Assembly (NCBI RefSeq): GCF_000024545.1
Contig: NC_013947.1
Location: 2,790,001 to 2,854,000, forward strand
Direction: 5' to 3'
Source of the DNA: Stackebrandtia nassauensis DSM 44728
GTDB lineage: Bacteria > Actinomycetota > Actinomycetes > Mycobacteriales > Micromonosporaceae
DNA: 64,000 nucleotides
How positions within the stretch are numbered: position 1 is the stretch's first letter; every line of letters starts with the position of its first letter. A program made the position numbers and the translations under genes. The notes under the pieces are model-generated. The model was given only the letters and a program-made list of their open reading frames with translations, did not search any database and was not told where the DNA came from. Below, one piece after another: positions 1 to 8,724 of the stretch.

Positions 1-483
1 GGCTTCACCGGTTACATCATCGCCACCGCCGGTATCGCGGTGTCGTGCACCGCGCTGGCCCTCACGACCACCGGCTGGCCCCGGCTGGTGCTGGCCACCG
101 CGGCGCTGGCCTTCGTGGTCGCGGCGGTCTTCCCCACCGACCCGGGCACCGGCGTCGACACCGTCGCCGGGTACATCCACCGCTACGCCTCCGGCACCGG
201 CTTCGGCCTGGTCATCATCGCCGGGTTCCTGGCCTTCGCCACCACCACGGGCTGGCGCCGCCCGGCACTGCTGTGGCTGTCGGTCACCAACGTGGTGCTC
301 ATGGCCCTTGTGGTCATCAACACCTTCTTCCCGACCTTCGCCGACGGCCGCGACTGGCGGGGCCTGCCGCAGCGGCTGCTGCTGTTCACGCTGGCAGCGG
401 TGCTGGTGATGCTCGCCTCGAACCGCGCCTCGACGGCCGGATCCCGGCGACCACGCGAGGCCGACGCCGCGACGCGCTGGTAG
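1..483 (+). CDS. DUF998 family membrane protein, 5' truncated
   Basis: The reading frame is open from base 1, so the start lies outside the window and only the last 160 residues are present. They form about four to five hydrophobic helices, with an FPTDP motif and a downstream HxY (HRYAS) segment, both typical of DUF998 integral membrane proteins. The tail is short, basic and cytoplasmic-looking. The family has no established biochemical function. The stop lies 9 bases before the next gene, so the two may be co-transcribed. Family assignment rests on motif recognition; the missing N-terminus leaves the total length unknown. Confidence 0.7.
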   Translation, partial: GFTGYIIATAGIAVSCTALALTTTGWPRLVLATAALAFVVAAVFPTDPGTGVDTVAGYIHRYASGTGFGLVIIAGFLAFATTTGWRRPALLWLSVTNVVLMALVVINTFFPTFADGRDWRGLPQRLLLFTLAAVLVMLASNRASTAGSRRPREADAATRW

Positions 484-492
484 GAATGGGGA

Positions 493-1824
493 ATGACAGA
501 CACCGACTCGCAAACCCCGGTCCCGACCGCCGCCGATGAGGTCGTCGAGCTGTGCCGTGACCTGATCCGCATCGACACCACCAACACCGGCGACACCAAC
601 ACCTCCGCCGGGGAACGGACCGCGGCCGAGTACGTGGCCGCCAAGCTCGCCGAGGTCGGTCTGGAGCCGAAGATCTACGAGAGCGCGCCCGGCCGGGCCA
701 CCGTCGTGGCCCGTTACGAGGGCGCCGACTCCTCCCGTCCGGCGCTGCTTTTGCACGGCCACCTGGACGTGGTGCCCGCCGACGCCAGCGAGTGGAGCGT
801 GCACCCGTTCTCGGGGGAGGAGAAGGACGGCTACATCTGGGGCCGGGGCGCGGTGGACATGAAGGACTTCGACGCGATGCTGCTGGCGGTGGTGCGGCAG
901 TGGAAGCGCGAGGGCCGGGTGCCGCCGCGCGACTTCGTGCTGATGTTCCTGGCCGACGAGGAGGCCGCCGGCGGCTACGGCGCCCACTTCATGATCGACG
1001 AGCACCGCGAGGTCTTCGACGGCGTCACCGAGGCGGTCGGCGAGGTCGGCGGCTTCTCGGTGTCGGTCAACAACGACCTGCGGCTGTACATGATCGAGAC
1101 CGCCGAGAAGGGTTTGGACTGGCTGCGGCTGACCGTCAACTCCCGGCCCGGCCACGGCTCGATGATCCACGACGACAACGCCGTCACCCAGCTGAGCGAG
1201 GCGGTGGCCCGGGTGGGACGGCACAGGTTCCCGATCGAGCTGACCCCCACGGTGCGGGCCTTCCTCGAAGAGGTCGCCGAGGTCCTCGACATCGAGATCG
1301 ACTACGACAATCCCGAAGCCGCGATCGCCAAACTGGGCCCGATCGCGCGCATCATCGGCGCCACCATCCGGCACACCGCCAACCCGACCCGGCTGGAGGC
1401 CGGGTACAAGGAGAACGTCATCCCCGGCAAGGCCACCGCCACCATCGACTGCCGTCCGCTGCCGGGCCGCACCGAGGAGTTCCTGGCCCAGCTGCGCGAG
1501 ATCATCGGCCCCGACATCGAGATCGAGCACGTGCACCAGCAGCCCGGACTGGAGACCACTTTCGACGGACAGCTCGTCGACGCGATGGCCGAGTCGTTGC
1601 GGCACTTCGACCCGGGCGCGCGACCGGTTCCGTACATGTTGTCCGGTGGCACCGACGCCAAGGCGTTCCACCGGCTCGGCATCCGCGGCTTCGGTTTCGC
1701 GCCGCTGAAACTGCCAGCCGACCTTGACTTCTCGGCGCTGTTCCACGGCATCGATGAGCGGGTTCCGACCGATGGACTACGGTTCGGTGTGCGAGTGTTG
1801 GACCGGTTTCTTTCCCAGACCTGA
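493..1824 (+). CDS. M20 family metallohydrolase (peptidase/deacylase)
   Basis: The 443-residue product is a cytoplasmic M20-family zinc hydrolase (the ArgE/DapE/carboxypeptidase/aminoacylase group). The metal-binding signatures are visible: HGHLD near residues 88-92, the bridging Asp in AVDMKD near 122, and the general-base/ligand Glu pair in ADEEA near 156-157. A GHGSM segment near 220 belongs to the dimerisation domain, and SGGTDAKAF near the C-terminus supplies the last ligand region. Length is normal. The ATG follows a GGAATGGGG stretch. The substrate cannot be told from sequence; members cleave N-acyl amino acids or dipeptides. A small protein gene follows after 11 bases, suggesting one operon. 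Confidence 0.85.
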   Translation: MTDTDSQTPVPTAADEVVELCRDLIRIDTTNTGDTNTSAGERTAAEYVAAKLAEVGLEPKIYESAPGRATVVARYEGADSSRPALLLHGHLDVVPADASEWSVHPFSGEEKDGYIWGRGAVDMKDFDAMLLAVVRQWKREGRVPPRDFVLMFLADEEAAGGYGAHFMIDEHREVFDGVTEAVGEVGGFSVSVNNDLRLYMIETAEKGLDWLRLTVNSRPGHGSMIHDDNAVTQLSEAVARVGRHRFPIELTPTVRAFLEEVAEVLDIEIDYDNPEAAIAKLGPIARIIGATIRHTANPTRLEAGYKENVIPGKATATIDCRPLPGRTEEFLAQLREIIGPDIEIEHVHQQPGLETTFDGQLVDAMAESLRHFDPGARPVPYMLSGGTDAKAFHRLGIRGFGFAPLKLPADLDFSALFHGIDERVPTDGLRFGVRVLDRFLSQT

Positions 1825-1835
1825 ATGGGGGTCTT

Positions 1836-2501
1836 ATGTCGGACGAATTGACCGCTGCCCTGGAGGCCATGATCGACGCCGCCCGCACCCATCTGGAGCG
1901 GGTGCGCGCGGCGGCCGGCCGGGTCGACGACGAGTCGGTGTGGCACGCCTATGTGGACTTGAACAACGCCGCGTGCCGCTACGACGAGATCCTGCGGACC
2001 CGGTTCGACGAGGTCACCCCGTTCGACGTCGAACCGCTGGAGGTGAGCGAGACCGAGCCCGACCCTCGCTCCGCCGTCGTGGCCGAGGAGGCGGTGGAAC
2101 CCGACGCCGAGCCGACCCTGATCGCGGTACGGCAGCGCCGCGATTACCTGGTGCCCAGCGTTTCGGCGCTGTTGAACGCGGCCGAGCGGGCCCGCGAGGA
2201 GGTGCCCGACCCCGAGGACGACGAGCAGCCGCTGCGCGGCATCGGCGACGCGGTGCTGGAACTGCTGCACGCCGGTGACGGCAGTCTGCGCAGTCTGGAC
2301 GTTCCGGAACTGACCCCATTGGACGGGATCGTGGCCATCAACGACATCCACGTGGGACTGGATGTCGGCGGCACCGCCGACGGGGCCGAGAACGCCGCCT
2401 TCGTCCTCGACGGGGATGGTCCGATCATCGGCAGGATGGACGAGCGGTCGTTCCACACCGACGACCGGCACGTCGACTTCGCCGAGGACCGGGATAAGTG
2501 A
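1836..2501 (+). CDS. Hypothetical protein, acidic, 221 aa
   Basis: I do not recognise the family. The product is acidic and soluble, with no signal peptide or membrane segment. Residues 1-60 look helical (LEAMIDAARTHLERVRAA), the middle third is rich in Glu/Asp/Pro, and residues 125-165 are helical again. It starts 11 bases after the M20 hydrolase behind a GGGGGTCTT leader, so translational linkage is likely. It converges with the DUF5703 gene, leaving only 4 bases between the two stops. Codon usage matches its neighbours, which supports a real gene. Confidence 0.65.
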   Translation: MSDELTAALEAMIDAARTHLERVRAAAGRVDDESVWHAYVDLNNAACRYDEILRTRFDEVTPFDVEPLEVSETEPDPRSAVVAEEAVEPDAEPTLIAVRQRRDYLVPSVSALLNAAERAREEVPDPEDDEQPLRGIGDAVLELLHAGDGSLRSLDVPELTPLDGIVAINDIHVGLDVGGTADGAENAAFVLDGDGPIIGRMDERSFHTDDRHVDFAEDRDK

Positions 2502-2505
2502 GGTT

Positions 2506-2724
2506 CTAGAAACACAGCCCCGGCAGCAGGGTTCTGCTGCTTGTCTTGCGTCTGAGGGTGACCTTGCGCGTCCCGTCCGCATAGCGGCGCACGCGGGCCA
2601 GCTCCCAACCGCCGTACTCGGCGGCCACAGACAACTGCGCCTGTGCGGACAGATTGTCTATGTCCGTCGGCAGGCGCAGCGGGGCGTACTCATAAGAACC
2701 TGGTGAACTCGATTCGTCGTCCAT
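2506..2724 (-). CDS. DUF5703 family small protein
   Basis: A 72-residue protein resembling the actinobacterial DUF5703 family: a Y-E-Y-x-P-L-R-L-P entry, an A-Q-A-Q-L-S-x-x-A-E-Y-G-G-W-E-L core, then a basic R-x-Y-x-D-G-x-R-K-V strand and tail. The ATG at 2724 was chosen over a longer in-frame start at 2793 because AGAGGA lies about 10 bases upstream and the family begins there. Its role is unknown. The gene is convergent with the acidic hypothetical gene and lies downstream of the LPMO terminator, so it is probably transcribed alone. Confidence 0.7.
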   Translation of the reverse strand: MDDESSSPGSYEYAPLRLPTDIDNLSAQAQLSVAAEYGGWELARVRRYADGTRKVTLRRKTSSRTLLPGLCF

Positions 2725-2790
2725 GCCGTCATCTTCCTCTTTCAGCGTGGATTTGGCCACCACCCAGCCGCGAGGAGTTCGTGGAAAAGT

Positions 2791-2827
2791 CACCGGCCCC
2801 GGATACCACTGAGATCCGGGGCCGGTG
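2791..2827 (-). terminator. Terminator of the LPMO gene
   Basis: A perfect 14-bp inverted repeat (2791-2804 with 2814-2827, 9-base loop) begins 15 bases beyond the LPMO stop codon. On the minus strand it is followed by ACTTTTCC, giving a short U-tract. Confidence 0.75.
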
Positions 2828-2841
2828 CGGTGAGAGTGATG

Positions 2842-3447
2842 TTAGAAGGTGACGTCCGAGCACTGGTAGAAGGCGTTACCGGTGTCGGCGATGGTCCACA
2901 CCGCGAAAATCACGTGGTGCCCGCTGCGCGAGGGCAGGTTCCCGGAGTGCGAGATGTCCCACGGTGGCCGCTGGCCACCGTAGGGGACGGTCAAGAACGG
3001 GGTCAGGTCGAGCGCCGAACGGGTCAGTTTCGCGGTCTGGTTCCAGCCGGGCTTGGTGATGAAGTACTCCCACTTGGTGGTGGCGTGGGCCGCGGTGAAG
3101 TGCCAGCTGAAGGTGAAGGTTCCGGCCGACACCTTCTTGGACGGCCAGCCGGTGCCGCCGCGCTGGTCGTCCAGCGGGGCCCAGCGGCTGTCGCCACCGG
3201 CGCAAAGCGCCCCGTCGCGCGGACCGGCGCTGGGGAAGCCCTTCGGGCCTTCGACGCTTTGCGGCTCCCACTGGATGGCACCGCAGTTGGTCACGGTGCC
3301 TTGTTTACAGTGGAGGGACCGGCTGGTGGGGTTGGTGGTGTAGCCGTGCGCGGAGGCCGGGGTGGCCGCCACGACGCTGAGTACCACGGTGGCGAGGAAG
3401 CCTGCCGCTATCGCGGCGGCGACCTTGGTGAATCGGGGAAGGGCCAT
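2842..3447 (-). CDS. Secreted AA10 lytic polysaccharide monooxygenase (chitin/cellulose-active)
   Basis: This copper enzyme oxidatively cleaves glycosidic bonds on crystalline chitin or cellulose outside the cell. A signal peptide of about 33 residues ends in ASA, so the mature protein starts with His34, which must be N-terminal to form the histidine brace. The second brace His is His121 (FTAAHATT), and the axial Phe is Phe193 in NAFYQC, matching CBP21-type AA10 proteins. The EPQSVEG and DLTPF motifs are also conserved. At 201 residues it is a single-domain form with no CBM. The FITKPGWNQ and QSVEGPKGFP segments are closer to chitin-active members, but C1/C4 preference is not decidable here. 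An AT-rich element lies upstream and a strong terminator downstream. A chitinase at 56.8-58.4 kb has a similar upstream element. Confidence 0.95.
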   Translation of the reverse strand: MALPRFTKVAAAIAAGFLATVVLSVVAATPASAHGYTTNPTSRSLHCKQGTVTNCGAIQWEPQSVEGPKGFPSAGPRDGALCAGGDSRWAPLDDQRGGTGWPSKKVSAGTFTFSWHFTAAHATTKWEYFITKPGWNQTAKLTRSALDLTPFLTVPYGGQRPPWDISHSGNLPSRSGHHVIFAVWTIADTGNAFYQCSDVTF

Positions 3448-3505
3448 GGGCTTGGCTCCTGTTCATGCGATGGGCGGTGATCTCGCTGTGCCGCCGGGCG
3501 AGCGG

Positions 3506-3530
3506 CATTAAATAGAAACTTTGCTAAGTG
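3506..3530 (-). promoter_or_regulatory. AT-rich upstream element of the LPMO gene (CTATTTAA)
   Basis: An AT-rich island about 60 bases upstream of the LPMO start reads AGTTTCTATTTAATG on the minus strand. The core CTATTTAA recurs upstream of the GH18 gene at 58479-58486. It could be a -10 region or a shared operator; which is inference. Confidence 0.4.
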
Positions 3531-3605
3531 TAGATGAATTAATGGGACGAGTCCAGACTTCGTGCCCGCTTTGTTCTGCGCCGCAACACAAACAAGTAGC
3601 CCAAG

Positions 3606-3646
3606 CGAAAGCCCCGGTTCACGACGAGCGTGAACCGGGGCTTTCG
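3606..3646 (-). terminator. Terminator of the secreted glycoside hydrolase gene
   Basis: A perfect 18-bp inverted repeat (3606-3623 with 3629-3646) encloses a 5-base ACGAG loop, 14 bases past the stop codon of the minus-strand hydrolase gene. No clear U-tract follows; this is common in high-GC actinomycetes. Confidence 0.75.
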
Positions 3647-3660
3647 GACGTCTGACGCCG

Positions 3661-4776
3661 TCAGGCGTTCTCGATGATGTCGACGTACTCGGTCTTCTTG
3701 CCGCCGTCGGACTTCTCGGTCGAGGTCCACAGGCCCGGCATGTTGTCGGGCTGCGCCGACTCCTCCGGCTGCCACCACAGCGCCACCGAGGCGCCGCCTT
3801 CCCGCATACCCGACAGCACCGACTTCATCATCTCCGGTGAGCTGGGGCCCTGCGGGGCCGAGAAGGCGTAGAACTCCGACCACCAGATCGGCAGGTCGGT
3901 GCGCTCAGCGATCCACTGGGTGATGGCCTTGAACTTCTCACCGGACTGCTTCACGTCCGGGTAGAAGCCGTCGCGGGTCTCGGTACCGCCGTCGACGGTG
4001 AAGAACTCGGCACCGTCGTTGTTCTTCAGCCAGTACTCGATCGCGTCGAGGTCACGCTGGTCGACGTTGCCCCACTCGCCCTGCAGCTTCGACGGCGCGG
4101 GCGACTCGTCGGCGTTCTTGTAGGTGTTCAGCGAGACGTACGGTCCGCCCAGTTCCGCGTTCGGGCTGACCTCCTTCACCGCCTTGTACACCTTGTTGTA
4201 GAACTCGGTGAAGCCCTCGTAGTCCCAGCGGTTCTTCGACTCGTCCCAGAAACCCTTGAACTCGTTCCACACCTGGAAGTACTTCACGTCCGGGTAGCGC
4301 TCGGCCGTCTCGGCGGCCAGCTGCGCGTACTCGTCGTAGTACTCCTTGGTGGGAGCCTCGTCCATGGACCAGTCGTCGCCACTGGGCTTCATCCAGCCCG
4401 GCGCCGAGCACAGGGTGATCACGGGCGTGCCACCGGTCTCGTCGATCAACTGCATCCGCGCGTCGAGACTCTTCCAGTCCCGCTTGTCGGAGTTCTGGTC
4501 CGGCCACGGATTCGCGGTGCCCCAGCCCATCAGGTGCGCGTTCTGGAGACCGCCGACGTCCTTCATGACACCCTTGGCCGATTCCAGCGCCTCGGGGTCG
4601 GACTCGTGCATGTCCGGGGAAGTGTTCACATGGGTCATACCGACCTGGAAGTCAGCGGCATCGGCATAGGCGGCGTAGCCGACGGTTCCGGTGATGGCCA
4701 AGGCAACCGCGGCCACACCGGTGGTGATGGCCTTGAGCTTGAACTTCCCGTCGCTGCCGCGAAAGAGACTGCGCAA
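3661..4776 (-). CDS. Secreted clan GH-A glycoside hydrolase (GH39/beta-xylosidase-like)
   Basis: The 371-residue product begins with a basic segment and a membrane-spanning signal or anchor at about residues 16-37, so it acts outside the cell. The rest reads as a TIM barrel. VWNEF places a probable acid/base Glu at 172 after strand 4, and WWSEF places a probable nucleophile Glu at 301 after strand 7, the clan GH-A arrangement. GH39 beta-xylosidase-like or related families fit best, but the substrate (xylan, mannan or other) is not determined. No carbohydrate-binding module is attached. The ATG follows GGAAGG. It is probably a single-gene unit, ending in the 18-bp hairpin. Confidence 0.75.
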   Translation of the reverse strand: MRSLFRGSDGKFKLKAITTGVAAVALAITGTVGYAAYADAADFQVGMTHVNTSPDMHESDPEALESAKGVMKDVGGLQNAHLMGWGTANPWPDQNSDKRDWKSLDARMQLIDETGGTPVITLCSAPGWMKPSGDDWSMDEAPTKEYYDEYAQLAAETAERYPDVKYFQVWNEFKGFWDESKNRWDYEGFTEFYNKVYKAVKEVSPNAELGGPYVSLNTYKNADESPAPSKLQGEWGNVDQRDLDAIEYWLKNNDGAEFFTVDGGTETRDGFYPDVKQSGEKFKAITQWIAERTDLPIWWSEFYAFSAPQGPSSPEMMKSVLSGMREGGASVALWWQPEESAQPDNMPGLWTSTEKSDGGKKTEYVDIIENA

Positions 4777-4895
4777 CCTTCCTCCAAGAGTCGTGTCCGA
4801 GGGTCCCGCTGGGGCACAGGACTCATCAAGACGACAGCATACCCAGAACGAAAGTCCAAGTGTGAACCACAGTTGCCTTGACCAATAAGCGATCT

Positions 4896-4909
4896 ATATC
4901 GGTCGATAT
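4896..4909. promoter_or_regulatory. Palindrome ATATCG-GT-CGATAT upstream of the glycoside hydrolase
   Basis: A 14-bp palindrome with 6-bp arms in a locally AT-rich stretch, about 120 bases upstream of the glycoside hydrolase start and touching the stop codon of the propeller gene. It could be an operator for the hydrolase promoter. No regulator is identified. Confidence 0.3.
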
Positions 4910-7900
4910 CAGAATTTCACCGACTCGACCCGGTACCACACCTCCCACTCGACGGCGTCGTCGTCTTTGGACCGCGAGTGGTTCTCGTCGCGCGGTCCGT
5001 ACGCGGCGACCCAGGTCTCCGGCGGGTAGGAGAAGCTGCGGCGGTAGCGGACGCTGCGCGCGGGGTGCGGCAGCGGCAACCGGTCTCCAGCGTGGAGTGT
5101 CAGCGTCATCGCGTCGGTCTCACCGACGAACCCGTCGAAGATGACCGTGTCCAGCGGAATCTCCACCAGTTTCTTCGACCGCGCCGCCAGCGCGTTGCCG
5201 TTGGGCAGCGGGATCACCGTCGACACGGTGCGTTTGGCGTCGTGGCTGAAGCCCACGCACGCGGTCACGCAGGCGGCGTCCTTACGGGACGGCCAGTGCC
5301 GGTCACCGGTGATGGCCACCCGCTCCAGGGTGACGCGGATGCGCGACACCGGCAGCGGCGCCTTGGCCCGGCGCAGCCGGACCTCGTAGGTGCTGCCACC
5401 GACGATCTCGCCGCGCTGACGTTGCAGCACCGACAGCCGCTGGCGCTGCCCGTAGGGGATCTTGTGGTTGCCCTTGACCACCAGCAATCCCTGGAGCCTG
5501 CCGCCGCCCTTGACCGAGACGCCGCGGATCTGGCTGGGCCGCAGCGAGTCGAACTCGAACAGCCGCGAGTGGTCGAGCTTGCTCCACAGTTCCTTGTGGT
5601 CGACCTCGACGTCCTCGTCGGGGTGCGAGTACCAGGTGCCGATGTCCTCGCCCTCGCGCAGTTTGTACTCGCTGACACCCACCAGCTGCTTCTTGACGTC
5701 GATGTCGATGGGTTCGGTGAGCATCCCGATGGTGCCGCTGACGAAGTTGTCCGGCTTGACGATGATGTCGATGCGGTCGTCCTCGCGCAGCGCGTTGTGG
5801 AACAGGATCGGCACCAGCGTCGGCACCGGCCTCGGGCCGGGCGAGTTGATCACGTGCAGGTTCTTCAGGCACACCCGCTTCTCGTTCTTGATCAGCACGT
5901 TCGGGTTGGTCTCGGTGGTCGTGATCGGATCGTCGGCGCACGACACCACCGCAATCAGGCAGCTGTGGGTGGTGGCCGAGGCCGGGACCGTCCAGTCCCA
6001 CGACACGATGACCGGCCGGTTGGGCTCCAGGACGCTGATGTTCTGGGCCGGTCCGATCGGCTCCCAGTCGACGGTGGACGACAGGTTGAAGTCCGGCGGC
6101 ACCAGCGCGTTGGGCAGACTCGGCAGCCCGCCCGCGGCCGAGGCGAAGAACGCCCGCACCGACACGTCGGTGGTGGGCTCCCAGCCTCGGTTGTGGACCT
6201 GGAGGTAGAAGCGGTTGTTGACGGTCCGTTTCGGGTCCTCGTGGTCGACGTCGTCGTCGAACTCCACGCCGTCGAAGACCGGGTCCGTCGTGTAGTACGG
6301 CGAGGTGTCGACCTTGATGTCGGGGCTCTCCCAGAAGTGGACGGTGTCGCCCACGTCGTTGGGGTTGGGTTCGCCGCTGGGCGACGGCGTCAGCTCTCCG
6401 ACGTCGAGGATGCTGTCGCGCAGGTAGACGTCCACACTGGGCTCGATGACGGCCGGGGCGATGCTCACCTTGTACATGCCGCGCCCGAAGGTGGCCGCGT
6501 ACATCGTCTCGTCATCGACGTCGATGTGCAGGTCGGCGATGACGACGTTGGGGATGCCGTTGTCGAAGGCCAGCCAGCTGACGCCGCCGTCGGTGGACTG
6601 GAACACCCCGATGTCGGTGCCGACCCAGATGGTGTCGTGGTCGGTGGGGTGCAGCACGATCGCGTTGACGCTGACGTTGGGCAACCCGGCGCTGAGGTCG
6701 GTCCAGGTGGTCCCGGCGTCGCCGGAGTGCCACACCGACTGCGGTGAGCCCATCCCGGTGGCGCCGTAGGTGACGAACACGCTGTCGGCGTCGTCGGCGT
6801 GCACCGCCAGGTCGGTGACCGGACGCGAGGTCGGCAGCGAGGCGTCGGTGACGTCGGTCCACGGGTTGGTGCCGCCGCCGTCGTCGCTGCGGTACACATT
6901 GCCCTGTCCGACCCGCGAATAGGTGTTGCCGGTGCCGGCGTACACCCGGTTGGAGTCCGACGGGGCCACCGCGATGGCGCTGACGGTGGCGGCCAGCGTC
7001 TGGCTCGACTGCGTCCACGGGGTGGCGCAGCCGTCGAGGGTGCGGAACACCCGGTTGGTGCCGCAGTACAGCCGGTCGGGATCGTCGGGGTCCATGGTGA
7101 TGACGCCGGTCCACGGCGTGGTGCCGACCAGGCCCGCGGTCTTGGCGACCCAGGTGTTGCCGCCGTCGGTGGACTTCTCGATCTGGGTGCCCTGGTACTC
7201 GGCGTAGATGGTGCGCGGATCGGTGGGGTGGGTGACGAAGTACATGCCGTCGCCGCCGTGGATGGGCCGCCAGGTCAGGCCGCCGGTGGTCATGTTGGTG
7301 CCCTGGTCCTGGGTGCCGCCGCCCACGACGGTGGAGATGTGCTCCCACGAACCCAGGTCGTAGAACTGGCTGATGACCATGCCGTGGCTGGCCTTCTTGA
7401 AGCTCGCGCCGCCGTCGGTGGACTTGTAGAAGCCGCCGTCGTTGCACTCGTACACGATGTTCGGGTCCGAGGGCGCGAACACCGCCTGGTGCTGGTCGGA
7501 GTGCAGCCCCGGGATCGCCGCCCAGGTGACCCCGCCGTCGGTGGTGCGTTCCAGTCCGACGCTGCCGGCGTACAGGACGTCCTCATTGGTGGGTGACACC
7601 GCCACCAGGTCGCACCAGCCGGTCCAGCCCGCGCCGTGGCTGCCGGGCAGCGTCGTCCACGAGTCGCCGCCGTCGGTGGTCACCCGGACGGTGCCGACGC
7701 TCTTGCACACCAGGAAGTCCTCGCCGCTGGCCCCGCCCAGGCCCATCGCGATCTTCACCCACTGGGCCGCGGCCCCGGTCGGTCCGGCGCCCAGCAGGCT
7801 CCACGACGCCCCGGCGTCCTCGCTGCGGTAGATCCCGTCATTGTGGACGCACGCGTACAGCAGGTCGCCGCTGGAGTCGATGCACGCGTCGCTGACCTGC

Positions 7901-8571
7901 CCGCTCAGCAGCGTCGTCCAGGTGGCGCCGCCGTCGGTGCTGTACTCGAAGCCGTCCTGGCCCGCCACGAAGACGGTGTCGACATTGGCCGGTGAGGCCA
8001 GCACCCTGGTGACGCGCCGGTTGACCAGTCCCGCCTGCAGAGCCCAGGTGTTGCCGCCGTCGTTGGACACGTACATGCCCGCGCCGGGGAAGTTGTGCCC
8101 CGAACCGTAGGAGTTGGCCCGCACGCCCTCGCCGGTGCCCGCGTAGATCACGTCCGGGTCGACGGGGGAGACGGCCAGTCCGCCGATCGCCAGCGAGTCC
8201 TCCTGGTCCCACAGTGGATACCAGGACTGGGCGCCGTCGGTGCTGCGCCACACGCCGCCGCTGGCGGCCCCGGCGTAGACGCGGTCGGCGTCGGTCGGGT
8301 GGACGGCCAGGCACTTGACCCGACCGTTGATGTTGCGCGGCCCGATCGAGAACCACGGCGTGCCCGGACCGGCCGGAGCGTAGGCGGTGCGCAGCTTCGC
8401 GGTCTTGCGCTGCCGCTCGATCATCTCCCGCTTGCGCTTCAGCCCCTGCTCGCGCTCGTCGTTGATGACACGGTCGTCGTCGCTGCGTTGCAGGTGGAAC
8501 CACTGCGACCGCCACTCCAGCTTGCGATGCCGTTTGGCGTAGTCCAACCGATCGCCGTTTTCCTTCAACAT
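4909..8571 (-). CDS. Giant Asp-box (BNR) beta-propeller protein, 1220 aa
   Basis: Residues 1-60 form a highly charged helical segment without a signal peptide. From about residue 75 to 715 the sequence is a beta-propeller array with twelve Asp-box-like motifs (S/T-x-D-G/A-G-x-x-W and variants such as STDGGATW, SEDAGASW and LDGCATPW). They alternate with V-Y-A-G-T strands, the pattern of sortilin/VPS10-like and GH74-like double propellers. The last 500 residues contain no domain I recognise; they are rich in beta-type segments with two Cys-containing stretches. I see no GH74 catalytic Asp pair that I can assign, so enzymatic activity is unproven. A binding or scaffold role is equally possible. 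GAGGAGGG precedes the ATG. How a 134-kDa protein without a signal peptide is localised is an open question. Confidence 0.8.
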   Translation of the reverse strand: MLKENGDRLDYAKRHRKLEWRSQWFHLQRSDDDRVINDEREQGLKRKREMIERQRKTAKLRTAYAPAGPGTPWFSIGPRNINGRVKCLAVHPTDADRVYAGAASGGVWRSTDGAQSWYPLWDQEDSLAIGGLAVSPVDPDVIYAGTGEGVRANSYGSGHNFPGAGMYVSNDGGNTWALQAGLVNRRVTRVLASPANVDTVFVAGQDGFEYSTDGGATWTTLLSGQVSDACIDSSGDLLYACVHNDGIYRSEDAGASWSLLGAGPTGAAAQWVKIAMGLGGASGEDFLVCKSVGTVRVTTDGGDSWTTLPGSHGAGWTGWCDLVAVSPTNEDVLYAGSVGLERTTDGGVTWAAIPGLHSDQHQAVFAPSDPNIVYECNDGGFYKSTDGGASFKKASHGMVISQFYDLGSWEHISTVVGGGTQDQGTNMTTGGLTWRPIHGGDGMYFVTHPTDPRTIYAEYQGTQIEKSTDGGNTWVAKTAGLVGTTPWTGVITMDPDDPDRLYCGTNRVFRTLDGCATPWTQSSQTLAATVSAIAVAPSDSNRVYAGTGNTYSRVGQGNVYRSDDGGGTNPWTDVTDASLPTSRPVTDLAVHADDADSVFVTYGATGMGSPQSVWHSGDAGTTWTDLSAGLPNVSVNAIVLHPTDHDTIWVGTDIGVFQSTDGGVSWLAFDNGIPNVVIADLHIDVDDETMYAATFGRGMYKVSIAPAVIEPSVDVYLRDSILDVGELTPSPSGEPNPNDVGDTVHFWESPDIKVDTSPYYTTDPVFDGVEFDDDVDHEDPKRTVNNRFYLQVHNRGWEPTTDVSVRAFFASAAGGLPSLPNALVPPDFNLSSTVDWEPIGPAQNISVLEPNRPVIVSWDWTVPASATTHSCLIAVVSCADDPITTTETNPNVLIKNEKRVCLKNLHVINSPGPRPVPTLVPILFHNALREDDRIDIIVKPDNFVSGTIGMLTEPIDIDVKKQLVGVSEYKLREGEDIGTWYSHPDEDVEVDHKELWSKLDHSRLFEFDSLRPSQIRGVSVKGGGRLQGLLVVKGNHKIPYGQRQRLSVLQRQRGEIVGGSTYEVRLRRAKAPLPVSRIRVTLERVAITGDRHWPSRKDAACVTACVGFSHDAKRTVSTVIPLPNGNALAARSKKLVEIPLDTVIFDGFVGETDAMTLTLHAGDRLPLPHPARSVRYRRSFSYPPETWVAAYGPRDENHSRSKDDDAVEWEVWYRVESVKF

Positions 8572-8631
8572 GTGGCCCTCCTCGAGTCACCGGTGATTCC
8601 CGTGACGGAGACATCCGTCTGTAATCACCTA

Positions 8632-8644
8632 ACTCAAGTTGAGT
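8632..8644. promoter_or_regulatory. Palindrome ACTCAA-G-TTGAGT upstream of the propeller gene
   Basis: A perfect 6+1+6 palindrome, 61 bases upstream of the propeller start in the 153-base gap between that gene and gatD. It is a plausible operator for a dimeric regulator. Nothing else is visible in this gap. Confidence 0.35.
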
Positions 8645-8724
8645 CCTAAAGCGAAGTGCCCAAGGGCTCTACGGCGGTAGAGTCACTGCCCCGCAACGGT
8701 TCTCAGAACGAACGAGATACCCGG

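Noticed and set aside
4978-6747. 589-codon plus-strand open frame opposite the propeller gene
   Set aside because: The opposite strand has twelve Asp-box motifs and proper codon bias; this frame has no recognisable domain.
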